Shown piece by piece: positions 44,413-53,099 of a stretch of DNA of 64,000 nt (position 1 is its first letter; every line of letters starts with the position of its first letter). Under the pieces are notes generated by a model. That model had not been told where the DNA came from, did not search any database, and was given only the letters and a program-made list of their open reading frames with translations. The DNA is taken from positions 3,100,001 through 3,164,000 of the forward strand of contig NZ_CP145605.1 of assembly GCF_036884255.1 (NCBI RefSeq), written 5' to 3'. Made by a program: the position numbers and the translations under genes. Source of the DNA: Paenibacillus tundrae. GTDB lineage: Bacteria; Bacillota; Bacilli; Paenibacillales; Paenibacillaceae.

Positions 44413-44955
44413 TTGCGAAAACATAAACGTCATATCAAGCGCATGATCACCATCTTGATCGGAACGGTTGCAGTGCTGGCTGGTGTGTGGGCTGTATTTC
44501 AAGGACTCTCACCGTCCCAGACGCAACGAGTAGGGGCAATTGAGTCTGGTGCCATTGCCCCAGACTTTATGGCTCCCAATTCAGTGGGTGATCAAGTTTC
44601 TCTATCCGATTATCGAGGTAAGGTTGTTATGATTAACTTCTGGGCTTCATGGTGCACACCTTGTGTAAGAGAAATGCCTTTGCTGCATCAGACAGCAGAG
44701 ATGCACCAAGAAGATGTCGAGACACTGTTTGTTAATGTTGGAGAATCCAAGGGTACGATTCAAGAATTTATGAATGAACAGCAATTTGATTTTCCTGTAA
44801 TTGTTGATGTGACTGGCAAAATATCCACGATGTATCGTATCACCGGTTTACCCGCAACGATGGTGATTGATCGGGAAGGCAAGTTTAGCCACATTTTACA
44901 CGGTGAGCTCACGAATGATACACCACTTGCGCAGTGGCTGGAGGATGCCAAATAA
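44413..44955 (+). CDS. Membrane-anchored thioredoxin-like protein (ResA/TlpA)
   Basis: A 180-residue protein from TTG 44413 (GAAGGTGAT upstream): basic start, one membrane anchor (about 12-30), then a thioredoxin fold of the TlpA/ResA type with the active site ASWCTPC (about 77-83) and the cis-Pro loop GLPATMVID. Such proteins reduce extracytoplasmic disulfides, for instance in apocytochromes or in Cu-site cysteines. Twelve bases after nosF, so same operon; it may keep NosL or a copper target reduced. Confidence 0.88.
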   Translation: MRKHKRHIKRMITILIGTVAVLAGVWAVFQGLSPSQTQRVGAIESGAIAPDFMAPNSVGDQVSLSDYRGKVVMINFWASWCTPCVREMPLLHQTAEMHQEDVETLFVNVGESKGTIQEFMNEQQFDFPVIVDVTGKISTMYRITGLPATMVIDREGKFSHILHGELTNDTPLAQWLEDAK

Positions 44956-44990
44956 CTAGTGCATTAGAGATTTGGTAGTAAATGACCATA

Positions 44991-45032
44991 CCCAAAACGC
45001 AAGCGATTGAATATAATCGCTTGCGTTTTGGG
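44991..45032. terminator. 18-bp perfect hairpin between converging operons
   Basis: CCCAAAACGCAAGCGATT is exactly mirrored after a six-base loop. It lies between the nos operon and the minus-strand gene ending at 45127 and probably terminates both. Confidence 0.82.
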
Positions 45033-45126
45033 CATATCTTTGAGCAGAATTTTATTGAAATGAATGGACCGCCGATCGTAGTTGGGTTAACTTCCCCCAA
45101 TCTTTCATGCTGAATTTCTTCGGATG

Positions 45127-45639
45127 TTATTCTTCGCAATCCTCATCATATCCATATGCATCCCCATAATCATCTTCTACGTATTCAACCTGAGGGGCTC
45201 TTTTTCTCCGTCCCAGCCACTCAATCTTGATAATATTAGACTGAAGAAGCGTAACAACCCGACCGTTTGCTTTTTTGATATCGACGTAATCTGTGCCTAC
45301 ATCACATAATACGCCTCTGATTTTTTCAGTCTTCTCACCAGAACTCACTTCAATAATGATACGATTTCCTTTGTGGCGAAATAACTCAAAATTCAGGTTG
45401 TTATTAATTCCAGCTAAGCGAAGTTTAATTAGTGGCTTCTGTCCAGGGATGATCTTGAAACACTTTTCACGATGGACAACATTCTGTGAGATCGGCTGAT
45501 GACAGGCACAATCGTCAGAAGCTCCGTAGTTTATTTTGAGGTCACAATCTTTCTTCAGTAGTACTCTTGATGTTCTGTTTGATCTTGATTGGGTCGGGGA
45601 AACAGCCTTCTTTTTGAGTATTACTCTCTTATGATTCAT
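45127..45639 (-). CDS. Sm-like/DUF2642-type protein flanking the mnx genes
   Basis: A 170-residue protein. GGAGGATCT precedes ATG 45639, better than an upstream GTG. A basic N-terminus (LKKK repeats) is followed by a Cys-containing middle and a small-barrel segment: NRIIIEVSSGEKTEKIRGVL, then DVGTDYVDIKKANGRVVTLL and IIKIEW (about 95-150). The C-terminus is very acidic and Tyr-rich (EYVEDDYGDAYGYDEDCEE). This combination is common in spore coat proteins. Divergent from the mnx-type operon. Confidence 0.7.
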   Translation of the reverse strand: MNHKRVILKKKAVSPTQSRSNRTSRVLLKKDCDLKINYGASDDCACHQPISQNVVHREKCFKIIPGQKPLIKLRLAGINNNLNFELFRHKGNRIIIEVSSGEKTEKIRGVLCDVGTDYVDIKKANGRVVTLLQSNIIKIEWLGRRKRAPQVEYVEDDYGDAYGYDEDCEE

Positions 45640-45815
45640 TAGATCCTCCACTTATTTCGGTATTTGATATCATGTATATGCCCATACCAAGAGGTGTGCC
45701 AGAGACATTAGCCTATTTCCAAGGAATGTAACAAAGATAGGCGTTTGACCAGTGCGATAGGTATAGCAGCCCATATACTGAGATTAAATATTCTTTCATT
45801 GGAGGTATTTGTCTC

Positions 45816-46478
45816 GTGATTAAAGATAAACAGCGCATTGGAATAAGTTCACCAACAACAGCATTACCTGAAAAACAATTTATTGAATTAAAAGCGTGTA
45901 TAGCCGAAGCCAATCATATTCTCCGAACCCTCGGTAATCCACCTCAACCTAACAATACAAGACAGCTGGAGCTGAAATTAGCCTCACTCCAAGACCAATA
46001 TGTTGAGGTTCAAATGTCATTTCGCGGAAAGTTGAAGACGGTGGATGGATTTCTCCTACAATCAGGTAAGAATTACATTACGATTTGGAGTAATTCAAGA
46101 CTTCGATATGTACAATATGATCAGCTGATTTCCATATCGACCGATGGGAATGAAGCGGAAACGACGCATGAGACTCATCCGATCTTTTGCAGCGAGGAAC
46201 TCAATTGTGCGCTGTTATATACGTTCACTGAAACCGTATCAGGAAGTGTTATGTTGCTGAATCGGTTCTATGGCATTCCGCTAAGCATAGCTCTCTTACA
46301 ACATGCAGGACAGAAGATCATCATTCAAATGACTGAGCCAAAAAGCATTAAAATGGGTTGCCTAGTCAATACAACCGAAGACAAAATAATAATTCAGCCT
46401 CTTAGCAAGCATGAGGATCAACTTCTTGAAACCATTGCTCTAACTGACATCGAAGTTATTACGATTGCAAAGCAGTAG
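45816..46478 (+). CDS. Spore-type protein with two Sm-like barrel segments
   Basis: A 220-residue soluble protein from GTG 45816 behind GGAGGT. Two similar barrel-like segments are visible: about 67-110 (VEVQMSFRGKLKTVDGFLL, then ITIWSNSRLRYVQYDQLISI) and about 165-218 (KIIIQMTEPKSIKMGCLVNT, then KIIIQPLSKH and IALTDIEVITI). No signal peptide. It starts the cluster that leads to the MnxE, MnxF and MnxG genes, 75 bases before the next gene, and stands where the Bacillus operon has mnxD; equivalence is not shown. Confidence 0.72.
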   Translation: MIKDKQRIGISSPTTALPEKQFIELKACIAEANHILRTLGNPPQPNNTRQLELKLASLQDQYVEVQMSFRGKLKTVDGFLLQSGKNYITIWSNSRLRYVQYDQLISISTDGNEAETTHETHPIFCSEELNCALLYTFTETVSGSVMLLNRFYGIPLSIALLQHAGQKIIIQMTEPKSIKMGCLVNTTEDKIIIQPLSKHEDQLLETIALTDIEVITIAKQ

Positions 46479-46515
46479 CATAATCTCCCTCCTTGTTACC
46501 ATATATATAACTGGT

Positions 46516-46534
46516 TATGTTGTATCACAACATA
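46516..46534 (+). promoter_or_regulatory. Inverted repeat in front of mnxE
   Basis: TATGTTGT-ATC-ACAACATA, perfect eight-base arms, 20 bases before the mnxE start and immediately upstream of its ribosome binding site. Operator or mRNA hairpin. Confidence 0.5.
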
Positions 46535-46553
46535 TGTTCAAGGAGGGGATACA

Positions 46554-46874
46554 TTGAGTTCATTGCATAATTATGGTGAAGATTATAACTCACCGGAGCT
46601 AAGGGAGAGCAATACGATTTTTGAAGAATTGATTGGTCAAGAAATTATCGTCATTCTTGATGCTTCGCAGCTAAACATACTAGGACAGACATTTAGACCG
46701 ATTTTTACAGGTAGACTTGAAATCGTTAGAGGTGGATCTATTCAATTAAATCCAGTGATTATCAAGATGCCCAATGCTCCCAACTTTCAGTTTCCGACGC
46801 CGCTATGTTTCCCCATTGAGAACATTGCCATCTTTGCACCTTTTGCAATGAATAATAGACTCACACTTTCTTAA
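46554..46874 (+). CDS. mnxE: MnxE-like small subunit of the Mn(II) oxidase complex
   Basis: A 106-residue protein from TTG 46554 behind AAGGAGGGG. The core is a small beta barrel: IGQEIIVILDASQLNILG, then FTGRLEIVRGGSIQLNPVII and PIENIAIFAPF. Size, order (two ~100-residue genes directly before a ~1220-residue multicopper oxidase) and lack of export signal match MnxE of the Bacillus MnxEFG complex, where MnxE and MnxF form a hexamer around MnxG. I rely on context more than on remembered sequence. Confidence 0.72.
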   Translation: MSSLHNYGEDYNSPELRESNTIFEELIGQEIIVILDASQLNILGQTFRPIFTGRLEIVRGGSIQLNPVIIKMPNAPNFQFPTPLCFPIENIAIFAPFAMNNRLTLS

Positions 46875-46889
46875 AGGAGGTTAGGAATA

Positions 46890-47174
46890 ATGCTTCAGCG
46901 GGAAGAGGCTCGTAATATCAACGATCTCAGGCAAGAGGCGCTCATTACGGAACTTACTACAGCCATAGGTAGTCGTATTCTGGTTATTATTGAATCCTAT
47001 CCCTTCTTTTATGTGGGGCGGATTCTTGAAGTTGAATCGGATACGATTTCGATCCAGGTAGAGGTCTGTAATGTACCCGAATTTGATAACACGTCACTTC
47101 GTACACATATTGATAATATTCAGGTTTATTTCGTAGAGACACCGGAGAACCCGATCCCCGAAATACGAGTTTAA
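46890..47174 (+). CDS. mnxF: MnxF-like small subunit of the Mn(II) oxidase complex
   Basis: A 94-residue protein with AAAGGAGG nine bases before ATG. It is a single small barrel: IGSRILVIIESYPFFYVGRI, then EVESDTISIQVEV and THIDNIQVYFVE. It is visibly related in pattern to the preceding gene. It sits between mnxE-like and mnxG-like genes with gaps of 15 and 10 bases, so all three are translated from one message, as expected for subunits of one complex. Confidence 0.72.
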   Translation: MLQREEARNINDLRQEALITELTTAIGSRILVIIESYPFFYVGRILEVESDTISIQVEVCNVPEFDNTSLRTHIDNIQVYFVETPENPIPEIRV

Positions 47175-47184
47175 GAGGTGAAAT

Positions 47185-50100
47185 GTGAAAAGAAAATTTC
47201 ATGTTGTAGCTATTTCGGTTCGTATTGTCGTAAATGACTTTGGAGATCACGACCCTGAAGGGAAAATGTATGTATTGAAAGAGAATGAGGATAAGGTTCG
47301 TAGGCTTATTGCTAAAAATCCTTTTACTACGGTGGATCTGGTACAGCCTTTAATCATTCGTGCCAATGCAGGAGACGATATTGAGATTTTGTTTGAAAAT
47401 AAACTGGATTATCCTTCATCTATTCATATACAGGATGTTGAATATGACGTTACCACGTCAGATGGCGCGGCAGTGGGCTTTAATGCTAATACAACGGTTC
47501 AACCAGGGGATTGCATAACGTATAGGTGGCATACAACCCTGGAAGGAATTTGTTACTTCACGGATTTTGGAAACACGCTCTCTAGTGAACTCGGTACACA
47601 AGTTCATGGGCTATTCGGAGCGCTGATTGTGGAGCCCCAAGGTTCCACATGGACTGATCCTAAGACAGGAAAGCCACTACTTTCTGGTGTGTACGCTGAC
47701 ATACATAATCCTTTCCTGCCTTCATTTCGTGAATATGCCTGGGTATTTCACGATGAAATGGAGATTAAAGACCTGACCGGAGATACTCCCTTTAGTCCAC
47801 ATACGTTTCAACCCGAAGCAACGCATGCCATTAATTACAGATCTGAACCGATGAGGAATCGACATCGTCTCATATTAGAAGGGGTGGTATCTCCGGAAAC
47901 GGAAGGTGAAGAAGTACATCATGACTCATGGATGTTTGGTGATCCCGCAACGCCTATTCTAAGAGCCTACGTAGGAGACCCTGTGAAGATAAGGGTTATT
48001 CACGGCGGAGTTAAAGAAACACATGTATTTCATTATCATGTGCATCAATGGCTATTTGAGACGACGGATCTAGACTCCGAAATCAAGGACTCGCAAGCCA
48101 TCTCTCCGCAGGCATCGTATACAGTCTCACCTCTCTATGGAGCAGGAAGCTTGCAAGGTGCTTTTGGAGATATTATTATTCATTGTCACTTGTATCCGCA
48201 CTTTGAAGAAGGCATGTGGGGAATGCAGCGAATTTTTAATACTTTGCAGGATGGAACGCAGAAATATCCTAACGGTAAACCAATTGATGCTCTAATTCCC
48301 CTTCCGGGTCAGCCTGTTCCTCCGAAGCCGACCAAACAAAAGCCAGGCTTCCCTAATTTTATACCTGGTATTATTGGCAAAAAAGCTCCTAGACCGCCAC
48401 TCGGCATTATTGGTGGGCGTGAATCAACCCCGCTGGAAATAAATCAATTTGCACCGAATGCTGTTCCTGGTGCGGTATTTGTAAACCCTTGTGACCCTTT
48501 AATCAATCCAATCCGAGAATTTCACATCGTAGCGATACAGCTTCCAATTGTCTATAACAATCAAGGGTGGCATGATCCTCAGGGCAGAATGTTTGTCTTG
48601 GCTGAGGATGAAGAAGCTGTGTGCTCTGGACGTAAAGCACCTGAACCGCTAACCATTCGAGCCAATGGCGGAGATTGTGTCAGACTTAAATTTACGAATA
48701 AGTTCCCTGAAGTTATAGGGGGCAATGCTTTTCAATTGGTCAATCGTACGTATGAGGCGGGACTTCATGTTCACTTTGTGAAATTCGATCCGCTTGTATC
48801 GGATGGAGCCAACGTCGGCTGGAATTATGATTCGGGCATACTTCCTGGGCAGACGATTGAATATCAATGGTTTGCCGATGCTGAACTAAAGTCCACTTTT
48901 TTTCATGATCATCTGTTTGCCAACCAACACCAACAACATGGGGTATTTGCCGGAATTAATATACAACCGAGAGGCTCCAAATATTTATCTTCACATACAG
49001 GGGAAGAGATTAGGTCGGGAACGCAGGCGACAATAACGAATCCATTTATTCCTGATTTTAGAGAGTTCACTTTGCTTGTCCACGACTTTGCACTCTTGTT
49101 TGATTCGAATGGTGATCCATTAAACCAACCACCATTTCCAAGCTCCCATGAAGATCCAGGGGTGATGGGAATCAACTATAGAAATGAACCGCTACAATTT
49201 CGCTTAAAGGAACCTCACATGGATCCAGCCTATGTGTTTAGTTCATGGGTACACGGAGATCCGGTGACACCTCTATTGCAAACCTACAACGGTGACCCTG
49301 TGCGAATTAGGCTTCTTCAAGGTGCGCAGGAGGAGTCCCACTCCTTTAATTTGCACAGACAACGTTGGAGACGGGAACGGGGTGACCTTGAATCAGATCT
49401 GGTCGATCAGCAGCATATTGGCATATCCGAGTCGTTCACACTGGAATTTGCTGTTGAAGGATCAGGAGATTTCGATCTGTTGTACCATTATGGTTCAATC
49501 GATGATCTTTGGGTAGGGAATTGGGGGATTATGCGTTCTTATGAGACGCTTGTACCCCACTTAATTCCCTTACCTGATCGCAAAGCACCTAAACCTAGAA
49601 CAGAACCATTGCCTGTTCCTACAGGGCAAAGGCCACCCAGAGCAATAGAGCGTAAATTGCCTGGCCCTAAGGGCGCGCCTATTCGAAGTTATGATGTTGT
49701 CGCTATACAGACACCTGTGATCTATAATCACTTTGGTGATCAGGATCCGTACAGCATTATTTTTGCTTTGAAAGAAAATGTTAAGGATATACTCACAAAG
49801 AAAATGAATCCAGAGCCCTTGATTATAAGAGGCAATGTAGGTGAAATCGTTGAAGTTCGACTATCAAATCAGCTGCATCATTTGAAATTTCCTCCAGATG
49901 ATCAATTCTACCCTGGATTACCCGTTAACTTTAAACATAGACCCTCCAAACGAATATCATTACATGCGCAATTGCTTGAATATGATGTTCTAAGTTCAGA
50001 TGGGGCTACAGTTGGATTCAATCCGGATCAGACCATCGCACCTGGAGAACACATTACGTATCACTGGTATATTGATCAGCAGATTGGAAGCGTAGGACTT

Positions 50101-50853
50101 ACAGATATGGCAGACATTCGTAACCATCGACATCACGGAGCATTTGGACTTTTGGTCACAGAACCTCAAGGCTCCGTCTACCTTGACCCTGTTACAAGAA
50201 AACCTACAAGCACAGGAAGTCAGGTCATTATAAGCAGTGGAGGTTTAAGTCTTAGAGAATATTGCGTTATTATGCATGACGGAGTTCGATTATATAATCA
50301 GGATGGTATGCTCATTATTGACCCTGAACCTGTCATAACGATAAATCAAGAGGTAGAAGAAGAAGAGACGGAGGATTTTGAGGATCAAGGATCGCGAGGT
50401 TTCAATTACCGTGCAGAACGTTTCAAAAACAGACTTGCGGTAAATCCGGATGTTTCCCTTGTCTTCAGCTCTAAAGTTCATGGTGATCCTTCAACACCTG
50501 TATTTCTTGCATATGCAGGCGACCCTGTTGTGATCCGAATGATGTTTATTTCAGATCGTGCTAGAGCTCATACCTTTGTACTGCATGGTCACCAGTGGCT
50601 ACGAAGTGATGATGACCTGAACTCATTGAGTGTATCCTTTCAAGGCCAGATAAGCGTGGGACATACAGACGATTTCTTGCTGTTATATGGTGCAGGTGGC
50701 TCACTTAGCATTCCTGGAGATTACTTGTATCGTTCGGGGAATATCAGATGGGACATTGAGCTCGGTCTATGGGGGATTTTAAGAGTACTTGATCAACACA
50801 CACCAGAGCTCGCGCCATTGAATGTTAGACTCCCCAAACAGAATAAGAAATGA
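47185..50853 (+). CDS. mnxG: MnxG-like giant multicopper oxidase
   Basis: A 1222-residue protein (Bacillus MnxG is about 1217) from GTG 47185 behind AGAGGTG. It has three tandem cupredoxin-pair repeats that begin KFHVVAISVRIVVNDFGDHD (about 2), EFHIVAIQLPIVYNNQGWHD (about 447) and SYDVVAIQTPVIYNHFGDQD (about 834). One full copper set is visible: type 1 His280, Cys334, His339, Met344; trinuclear HxH pairs 283/285, 333/335, 528/530 and 574/576. Other repeats have lost most ligands. No signal peptide, as for spore-borne oxidases. MnxG oxidises Mn(II) to Mn(IV) oxide on spores. Confidence 0.88.
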   Translation: MKRKFHVVAISVRIVVNDFGDHDPEGKMYVLKENEDKVRRLIAKNPFTTVDLVQPLIIRANAGDDIEILFENKLDYPSSIHIQDVEYDVTTSDGAAVGFNANTTVQPGDCITYRWHTTLEGICYFTDFGNTLSSELGTQVHGLFGALIVEPQGSTWTDPKTGKPLLSGVYADIHNPFLPSFREYAWVFHDEMEIKDLTGDTPFSPHTFQPEATHAINYRSEPMRNRHRLILEGVVSPETEGEEVHHDSWMFGDPATPILRAYVGDPVKIRVIHGGVKETHVFHYHVHQWLFETTDLDSEIKDSQAISPQASYTVSPLYGAGSLQGAFGDIIIHCHLYPHFEEGMWGMQRIFNTLQDGTQKYPNGKPIDALIPLPGQPVPPKPTKQKPGFPNFIPGIIGKKAPRPPLGIIGGRESTPLEINQFAPNAVPGAVFVNPCDPLINPIREFHIVAIQLPIVYNNQGWHDPQGRMFVLAEDEEAVCSGRKAPEPLTIRANGGDCVRLKFTNKFPEVIGGNAFQLVNRTYEAGLHVHFVKFDPLVSDGANVGWNYDSGILPGQTIEYQWFADAELKSTFFHDHLFANQHQQHGVFAGINIQPRGSKYLSSHTGEEIRSGTQATITNPFIPDFREFTLLVHDFALLFDSNGDPLNQPPFPSSHEDPGVMGINYRNEPLQFRLKEPHMDPAYVFSSWVHGDPVTPLLQTYNGDPVRIRLLQGAQEESHSFNLHRQRWRRERGDLESDLVDQQHIGISESFTLEFAVEGSGDFDLLYHYGSIDDLWVGNWGIMRSYETLVPHLIPLPDRKAPKPRTEPLPVPTGQRPPRAIERKLPGPKGAPIRSYDVVAIQTPVIYNHFGDQDPYSIIFALKENVKDILTKKMNPEPLIIRGNVGEIVEVRLSNQLHHLKFPPDDQFYPGLPVNFKHRPSKRISLHAQLLEYDVLSSDGATVGFNPDQTIAPGEHITYHWYIDQQIGSVGLTDMADIRNHRHHGAFGLLVTEPQGSVYLDPVTRKPTSTGSQVIISSGGLSLREYCVIMHDGVRLYNQDGMLIIDPEPVITINQEVEEEETEDFEDQGSRGFNYRAERFKNRLAVNPDVSLVFSSKVHGDPSTPVFLAYAGDPVVIRMMFISDRARAHTFVLHGHQWLRSDDDLNSLSVSFQGQISVGHTDDFLLLYGAGGSLSIPGDYLYRSGNIRWDIELGLWGILRVLDQHTPELAPLNVRLPKQNKK

Positions 50854-50861
50854 AAATAGAA

Positions 50862-50894
50862 AAGACACCTTCTCATAATATGATGAGGTGTCTT
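50862..50894. terminator. Hairpin between mnxG and the converging gene
   Basis: AAGACACCT / AGGTGTCTT with extended imperfect pairing (TCAT/ATGA) and a short loop. Shared by the two converging genes. Confidence 0.7.
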
Positions 50895-50926
50895 CCCCTT
50901 CGTATGATCTTATTGTCGTATCTATT

Positions 50927-51568
50927 TTAGATAAAACGTTGCTTTTCAATCCATAAAATATCAGTCCACGGTACTGAACGTTGGCGGTTTTTCTCTTTCA
51001 ATAGGATTTCCTGAGCGTTGATATCTAACAATCTGCTTCGGATTCGAGCGGTACTTGTTTCGACGATTAATTTGTCGTTCATTAGAGACTTGATATGACC
51101 AGCTAAAGTTTGCTCGAAAAATTGCTGTTTCAGAAAATCCTTTTGGCTTACGGTTTTACCGAATTTCAGAAGTATTTTTTGTTTAAGATCTTCATCATAA
51201 ACGACCTGCTGATGTTGTTGGTGTGGAACATTCACTTGGTCATAAGGTTGTTCGGCGGTAACAATTGAGCGAAAGGGGACCCAATATTTGGTTAGGAGAG
51301 TAGTCAAGTTGACAAAATCTCGACCTACGGCCTCTGTTTTGGCCATCATTTCAGTGAACTGATTGCGACTATGAACCTTAAGTTTCACAGTTTGATTTTT
51401 GTGAGATTTGAAAAAGTTAGATAACATAATCTCTTTACGACGGAGAGGATTAATTTCACCAATGATTTGAACATTTTGATGATGAATGTATTCCTGAAGT
51501 ATTCTCAATTCATGAGCAGGAAGCGGACTTGCAGGTGAGCTGAACTTGCTTGAGCCTGGATCCAGCAT
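50927..51568 (-). CDS. Spore-type protein with Sm-like segments, converging on mnxG
   Basis: A 213-residue soluble protein behind GGAGGTG. Two barrel-like segments are seen: about 57-105 (TVKLKVHSRNQFTEMMAKTE, then DFVNLTTLLTKYWVPFRSIV) and about 160-210 (MNDKLIVETSTARIRSRLLD, then EILLKEKNRQRSVPWTDILW). A Gln/His-rich linker (VPHQQHQQ) lies between. No signal peptide. Pattern and place link it to the mnx cluster; no named family. Confidence 0.7.
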   Translation of the reverse strand: MLDPGSSKFSSPASPLPAHELRILQEYIHHQNVQIIGEINPLRRKEIMLSNFFKSHKNQTVKLKVHSRNQFTEMMAKTEAVGRDFVNLTTLLTKYWVPFRSIVTAEQPYDQVNVPHQQHQQVVYDEDLKQKILLKFGKTVSQKDFLKQQFFEQTLAGHIKSLMNDKLIVETSTARIRSRLLDINAQEILLKEKNRQRSVPWTDILWIEKQRFI

Positions 51569-51648
51569 GAGTGTTCACCTCCATATGTATGATATACACC
51601 ATCTTATGAGAAGCGCTCGTACCTTATTCAGTTGATAGGGGGAAAGTG

Positions 51649-52065
51649 ATGGATATCGTCTTATTTATCATAACGAATGTGACGTTATGTGTAGGTATTT
51701 TTGCAGGATATATGCATTTGAGAAAGTTGAGGAACTTGATTGGCTATCATCTGGGCATGAATATTTCTATGACTGTTAGTACGGTAAGTGCCATCGCTTT
51801 TGGCGGATTATGGGGTTTACAATTCCCTTACTATGCAACCTGGGTTACGATCATTGTCACCATCTTCGCCATGGTTGTGGGCATGATCTTTGGGGCGCTT
51901 GTGGATTATCAAACGATTGTTACCGGCGTATCCGGCGGAATTATGGCTGGTCTTATGTCTCCTATGATTGTAATGCATAGTCAACATCCAGTACCTATCC
52001 TTATATTCTGTATATTTTTGTTTTTCTTCGCCATATTCATGCTATGTACTTCGGTCAAAGTATAA
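51649..52065 (+). CDS. Four-helix membrane protein beside the mnx cluster
   Basis: A 138-residue protein with hydrophobic segments at about 2-20, 35-53, 60-82 and 112-134, and MH/MHS motifs (GYMHLRK, VMHSQHP) that could touch a metal. GGGGGAAAG lies upstream; ATG 51649 is chosen over the adjacent GTG. No family recognised. It follows the mnx genes and reads in the same direction as mnxG. Confidence 0.65.
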   Translation: MDIVLFIITNVTLCVGIFAGYMHLRKLRNLIGYHLGMNISMTVSTVSAIAFGGLWGLQFPYYATWVTIIVTIFAMVVGMIFGALVDYQTIVTGVSGGIMAGLMSPMIVMHSQHPVPILIFCIFLFFFAIFMLCTSVKV

Positions 52066-52210
52066 GAGTTGTGGAATTCCTCTGATTCAATTAAATTTGC
52101 CGTGTTTATGTTATATATAACATTGCTTCGTTATGTGTATGATATGCCACTACGTTCATAAAAAAATAAAGAGTCTCTATTAAGAGGTTATGTTATCTAA
52201 CGATTCTGTT

Positions 52211-52241
52211 AAGCCGTTGATTAGAACAAAATCAACGGCTT
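52211..52241. terminator. Perfect 12-bp hairpin in a 347-bp gene-free stretch
   Basis: AAGCCGTTGATT / AATCAACGGCTT around a seven-base loop, without a long T run. The stretch 52066-52412 shows nothing else I can support. Likely the terminator of the preceding gene. Confidence 0.6.
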
Positions 52242-52412
52242 ATTATATGAGAGTCTGTTGGACATTAAGTGTCACACAGCGGAGTTTAATTGATCCTGTT
52301 TGGTAATAATCTCCTGTATTAGCTGCTTTGGTCATATGCTACAATTCTCAGATATGCCAATTATTATCCTCGGTAAAGGTATATGAATACGAATAGAAAT
52401 GGCAGATGAAGG

Positions 52413-53099
52413 ATGAATAAAGCAATGATTAAACGGTATTTGATATTTATCGCCATACTGGTAATCGTGTTCTTTTATTATGAGCACCGATTAAACGAAG
52501 CCAAAGCAAACGAAGATATCCTAATGGAGCTATACCAATCCAAAAACAATAGTGGTTACATCACACTTCTAAAAGAAGGCCCCTCCTTCAAGCCACTGGC
52601 ACAAACGCTCGAAGAACTTAGTCAGGTGACAAATCAGGAAGCACCAGCAAAGGTTCAGAAGCTGCTTGAACAAGCAAAGGTGCAGGCGAAGGATGCGACT
52701 CAATATCTAACGACACTTATTGAGTTCAGTGATAATTACATATCTACATCAAAACCTCGGTATATGAGCGATAACTCTGTTATGACGTCAGCGAAACAGG
52801 AGGAGGTGTATCAACTCGCCTACGGCAGTGGTCTATATGGATTAATGTATGGAATCAGTCATCATTATTGGAAGGATAAACCGAAATTAATTCCTCAGGC
52901 TACCCAAACCGCACTTGCATCGATCGCCAAAGAACTACGTGCATTGGATAAGACACTTTCTTCATACAAGAGAGGTGTAGATCATCAATTACAATGGGGG
53001 GATGAGAGAAGTATGGAACAGCTCAAATCCATCATTCTAAATGAAGTAAAGCCTCATTTTGAAAAGATCGAGGAGCTCAAAGATGAAATCAAGCTTTAA
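52413..53099 (+). CDS. Membrane-anchored protein of unknown function
   Basis: A 228-residue protein with one N-terminal membrane helix (about 8-23) and an extracellular, largely helical body. Weak ribosome binding site (GATGAAGG), and ATG 52425 is an alternative start. No family recognised; Gln/Lys/Glu-rich helices suggest coiled or four-helix packing. It stands alone; the 285 bases after it hold only promoter-like TATAAT at about 53287. Confidence 0.68.
   Translation: MNKAMIKRYLIFIAILVIVFFYYEHRLNEAKANEDILMELYQSKNNSGYITLLKEGPSFKPLAQTLEELSQVTNQEAPAKVQKLLEQAKVQAKDATQYLTTLIEFSDNYISTSKPRYMSDNSVMTSAKQEEVYQLAYGSGLYGLMYGISHHYWKDKPKLIPQATQTALASIAKELRALDKTLSSYKRGVDHQLQWGDERSMEQLKSIILNEVKPHFEKIEELKDEIKL

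Noticed and set aside
44991..45032. 18-bp perfect palindrome considered as a mobile-element end
   Set aside because: It lies between converging genes with a short loop, no transposase or partner repeat is present, so a terminator is the simpler reading.
39071..45032. Presence of nitrous oxide reductase (nosZ)
   Set aside because: No protein here has the NosZ propeller or CuA cupredoxin motif; NosD is a beta-helix and the large oxidase further on is of MnxG type.
46516..46534. Transcription terminator before mnxE
   Set aside because: The perfect arms are AT-rich and followed by the ribosome binding site rather than a T run, so operator or leader hairpin is more likely.
48649..48867. Minus-strand frame inside mnxG
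   Set aside because: It lies wholly within the oxidase coding sequence, lacks a ribosome binding site, and codes for nothing recognisable.
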